Source: an uncultured Muribaculaceae bacterium
GTDB taxonomy: Bacteria; Bacteroidota; Bacteroidia; Bacteroidales; Muribaculaceae
Length of the DNA stretch: 32,930 nt
NCBI GenBank assembly: GCA_910587185.1
Contig: CAJULY010000024.1
Span: forward strand, 1-32,930
Direction of reading: 5' to 3'
In this document: positions 32,930 to 32,930 of the stretch, piece by piece
Layout: each line of letters opens with the position of its first letter
Position numbering within the stretch: position 1 is the stretch's first letter
Notes under the pieces: model-generated
Databases searched by the model: none
Seen by the model: only the letters and a program-made list of their open reading frames with translations
Told to the model about the DNA's origin: nothing
Translations under genes and position numbers: made by a program

Positions 32930-32930
32930 A

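Noticed and set aside
1..32930. Composite transposon bounded by the terminal repeats
   Set aside because: The interior carries rpmB, rpmG, gmk, nadD, tsaB and other core genes in ordinary operons, so it is chromosomal; only the ends look mobile.

Overview
The window looks like a chromosomal segment of a gut Bacteroidales bacterium. A Muribaculaceae-type genome is my best guess, but I inferred this from content and did not run a search. The evidence is: many promoter cores of the Bacteroidetes form TAnnTTTG just upstream of genes; lipoproteins whose lipidated Cys is followed by Asp-rich surface-export signals; families typical of this order (BACON, PCMD, DUF4465, DUF4295, bifunctional Fkp); and a cobalamin riboswitch in front of a surface lipoprotein. 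Nearly all genes are ordinary chromosomal genes; I see no tRNA, rRNA or CRISPR array.

Layout. Positions 61-8647 hold a five-gene minus-strand oxalate cluster, transcribed frc, oxc, AEC-family carrier, single-chain pyruvate:ferredoxin oxidoreductase, alpha/beta-hydrolase-like protein. The last protein has lost its catalytic Ser and His. Divergent from it is a small TIGR04076-family protein with a Tat-like signal (8789-9217). Positions 9247-11512 (minus) hold a PCMD protein and a DUF4465 (BtuH-like) lipoprotein, the latter behind a B12 riboswitch. Positions 11596-12852 (plus) hold a small lipoprotein and then the rpmB-rpmG-DUF4295 ribosomal operon with a structured leader. Positions 13147-17146 (plus) hold a large frameshifted lipoprotein and an S41 protease lipoprotein. 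A glutaminase-fold protein lacking the Ser/Lys dyad follows (17254-18183, minus), then fkp (plus) and tsaB (minus).

Positions 21946-27173 (plus) form a tight housekeeping run: yicC, gmk, nadD, DUF5063, M18 aminopeptidase, NhaC antiporter. An AI-2E/PerM-type permease follows. Positions 28366-30123 hold a metal-efflux permease with a C-terminal HMA domain, divergent from a Fur-family regulator. Positions 30124-31460 differ in character: a GC-rich orphan ORF flanked by 9-bp-period GTCCGACCC repeats, then hairpin-rich non-coding DNA. The window closes with the C-terminal part of an outer-membrane beta-barrel protein.

The two ends of the window are an exact 52-bp inverted repeat. The repeat can encode the last residues of a protein plus stop, close to an abrupt boundary. 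This suggests two oppositely oriented copies of an insertion sequence bounding the segment, the right one truncating the beta-barrel gene.

How the genes work together: Frc and Oxc would turn oxalate into formate and CO2 through oxalyl-CoA and formyl-CoA, with the AEC carrier as probable oxalate/formate transporter. Co-transcription of a CoA-dependent PFOR and a pseudo-hydrolase with them is unusual, and is the best candidate for an undescribed functional link.
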